Part shown: positions 5,415 to 5,939 of the stretch, piece by piece
Layout of the letters: the number at the start of each line of letters is the position of its first letter
Numbering within the stretch: position 1 is the stretch's first letter
Source of the DNA: Planctomycetota bacterium
GTDB lineage: Bacteria; Planctomycetota; Phycisphaerae; WQYP01
Assembly: GCA_021852245.1 (NCBI GenBank)
Contig: JAJZNY010000007.1
Coordinates: forward strand, 1 to 5,939
Direction: 5' to 3'
DNA length: 5,939 nt
Notes under the pieces: model-generated
Database searches by the model: none
Seen by the model: only the letters and a program-made list of their open reading frames with translations
What the model was told of the DNA's origin: nothing
Position numbers and translations under genes: made by a program

Positions 5415-5939
5415 ATGGAATCGCAGGGGAGATGCTCTCTGAACACTCTCGACCGGCTTCGCTGGAGCCGCTACCACACCTCCATGACCGTCGCGTTGGG
5501 AATCGGCTGGCTGTTTGACTCGTTTGAAGTGAATCTGACCGGCGGGCTGCTTGGGACGATCAAGACGCAATTTCACCTTTCCACCTGGCAGGCGTCCTTG
5601 ATCACACCGCTCTGGTTGGCAGGCATCATGGCGGGCGCCGTGTTGTTCGGATATCTGGCGGACCGATTCGGCCGCAAAAAGCTTTTTCTGCTGACACTGA
5701 CGATCTATTCCGCGTTTACCTTCTGCTCGGCTCTGGCCCCGGGATTCGCCTGGTTCATGGTGTTTCGCTTTCTGACGGCATTGGGCGTGGGCGCCGAGTA
5801 TTCCGCCATCAATGGTGCGATCGGTGAATTGCTGCCGGTGAAACACCGGGGGAGAGCCGCCGCGATTGTAATGAATTTCTGGCCGCTGGGGGCGATGATA
5901 GCCGCACTGGTGAGTTTATTATTTTTGAATCTGATTCCG
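5415..5939 (+). CDS. MFS transporter, N-terminal part (cut by window end)
   Basis: The first 175 residues of a major facilitator superfamily permease are present; the family usually has about 400-480 residues and 12 helices. Helix 1 (about 25-45) carries D35 and E38 (GWLFDSFEVNLTGG), like the acidic pair of the sugar/aromatic-acid branches. Between helices 2 and 3 lies the MFS signature GYLADRFGRKK (79-89), with G79, D83, R84, G86, R87 and K88. RFLTALGVGAEYSA (118-131) is the helix-4 motif, followed by ELLPVKHRGRA (138-148), the E-x-x-P-x-x-x-RG-type loop of sugar-porter/AAHS-like members. It should carry a small solute by proton coupling; the substrate cannot be told. The ATG at 5415 has GGAGG at 5400-5404, ten bases upstream. 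It lies 205 bases after the zinc-finger gene on the same strand. Confidence 0.92.
   Translation, partial: MESQGRCSLNTLDRLRWSRYHTSMTVALGIGWLFDSFEVNLTGGLLGTIKTQFHLSTWQASLITPLWLAGIMAGAVLFGYLADRFGRKKLFLLTLTIYSAFTFCSALAPGFAWFMVFRFLTALGVGAEYSAINGAIGELLPVKHRGRAAAIVMNFWPLGAMIAALVSLLFLNLIP

Noticed and set aside
5343..5846. Minus-strand open frame opposite the MFS gene
   Set aside because: The product is Q/H/R-rich with no motif, and the plus strand encodes conserved MFS signatures.

Overview
The window reads as chromosomal DNA from a free-living Gram-negative-type bacterium with moderately high GC. It holds seven genes, two of them cut by the window edges, with short intergenic gaps. I see no mobile element, RNA gene, CRISPR array or phage gene. 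The organism cannot be fixed from this sequence alone. A planctomycete (Phycisphaerae-like) source is my best guess. The reasons are a small two-helix membrane protein with a W-P-x-x-x-x-P-x-W-W-x-R-R-like tail, an intergenic tract of TCAAAT/TGAGAT heptamers, and mixed use of Shine-Dalgarno and SD-less starts. A proteobacterial or acidobacterial source remains possible, because the sigma/zinc-finger pair is best known from proteobacteria.

Layout: (1) 1-973, minus strand: a nucleotidyltransferase-like gene of DUF294 type, C-terminus outside the window. (2) 974-1263: divergent intergenic region with a strong extended -10 promoter for the next gene. (3) 1264-1872, plus: a thiol peroxidase (Tpx) with a lipoprotein signal peptide. 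(4) 1960-3645, plus: a polytopic membrane protein resembling GT-C glycosyltransferases, possibly translated from a leaderless mRNA. (5) 3489-4031, minus: a small two-helix membrane protein of unknown role, convergent with gene 4 and overlapping its end by 157 bp. (6) 4044-4303: intergenic region with a perfect TATAAT for gene 5 and a 7-nt-phased palindromic repeat. (7) 4304-4894 and 4925-5209, plus: an ECF sigma factor and its small zf-HC2 partner, an evident two-gene operon. (8) 5415 to the end, plus: the N-terminal 175 residues of an MFS transporter.

How the genes fit together: the sigma factor and zinc-finger protein form a classic sigma/anti-sigma-type regulatory pair. The Tpx lipoprotein would remove peroxides outside the cytoplasm. 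The membrane protein may take part in envelope glycosylation. No clear pathway joins the genes, and I do not see a convincing undescribed multi-gene system. The most notable points are the membrane-anchored Tpx, the large convergent overlap, the heptameric palindrome, and a nucleotidyltransferase whose neighbours lie outside the window.
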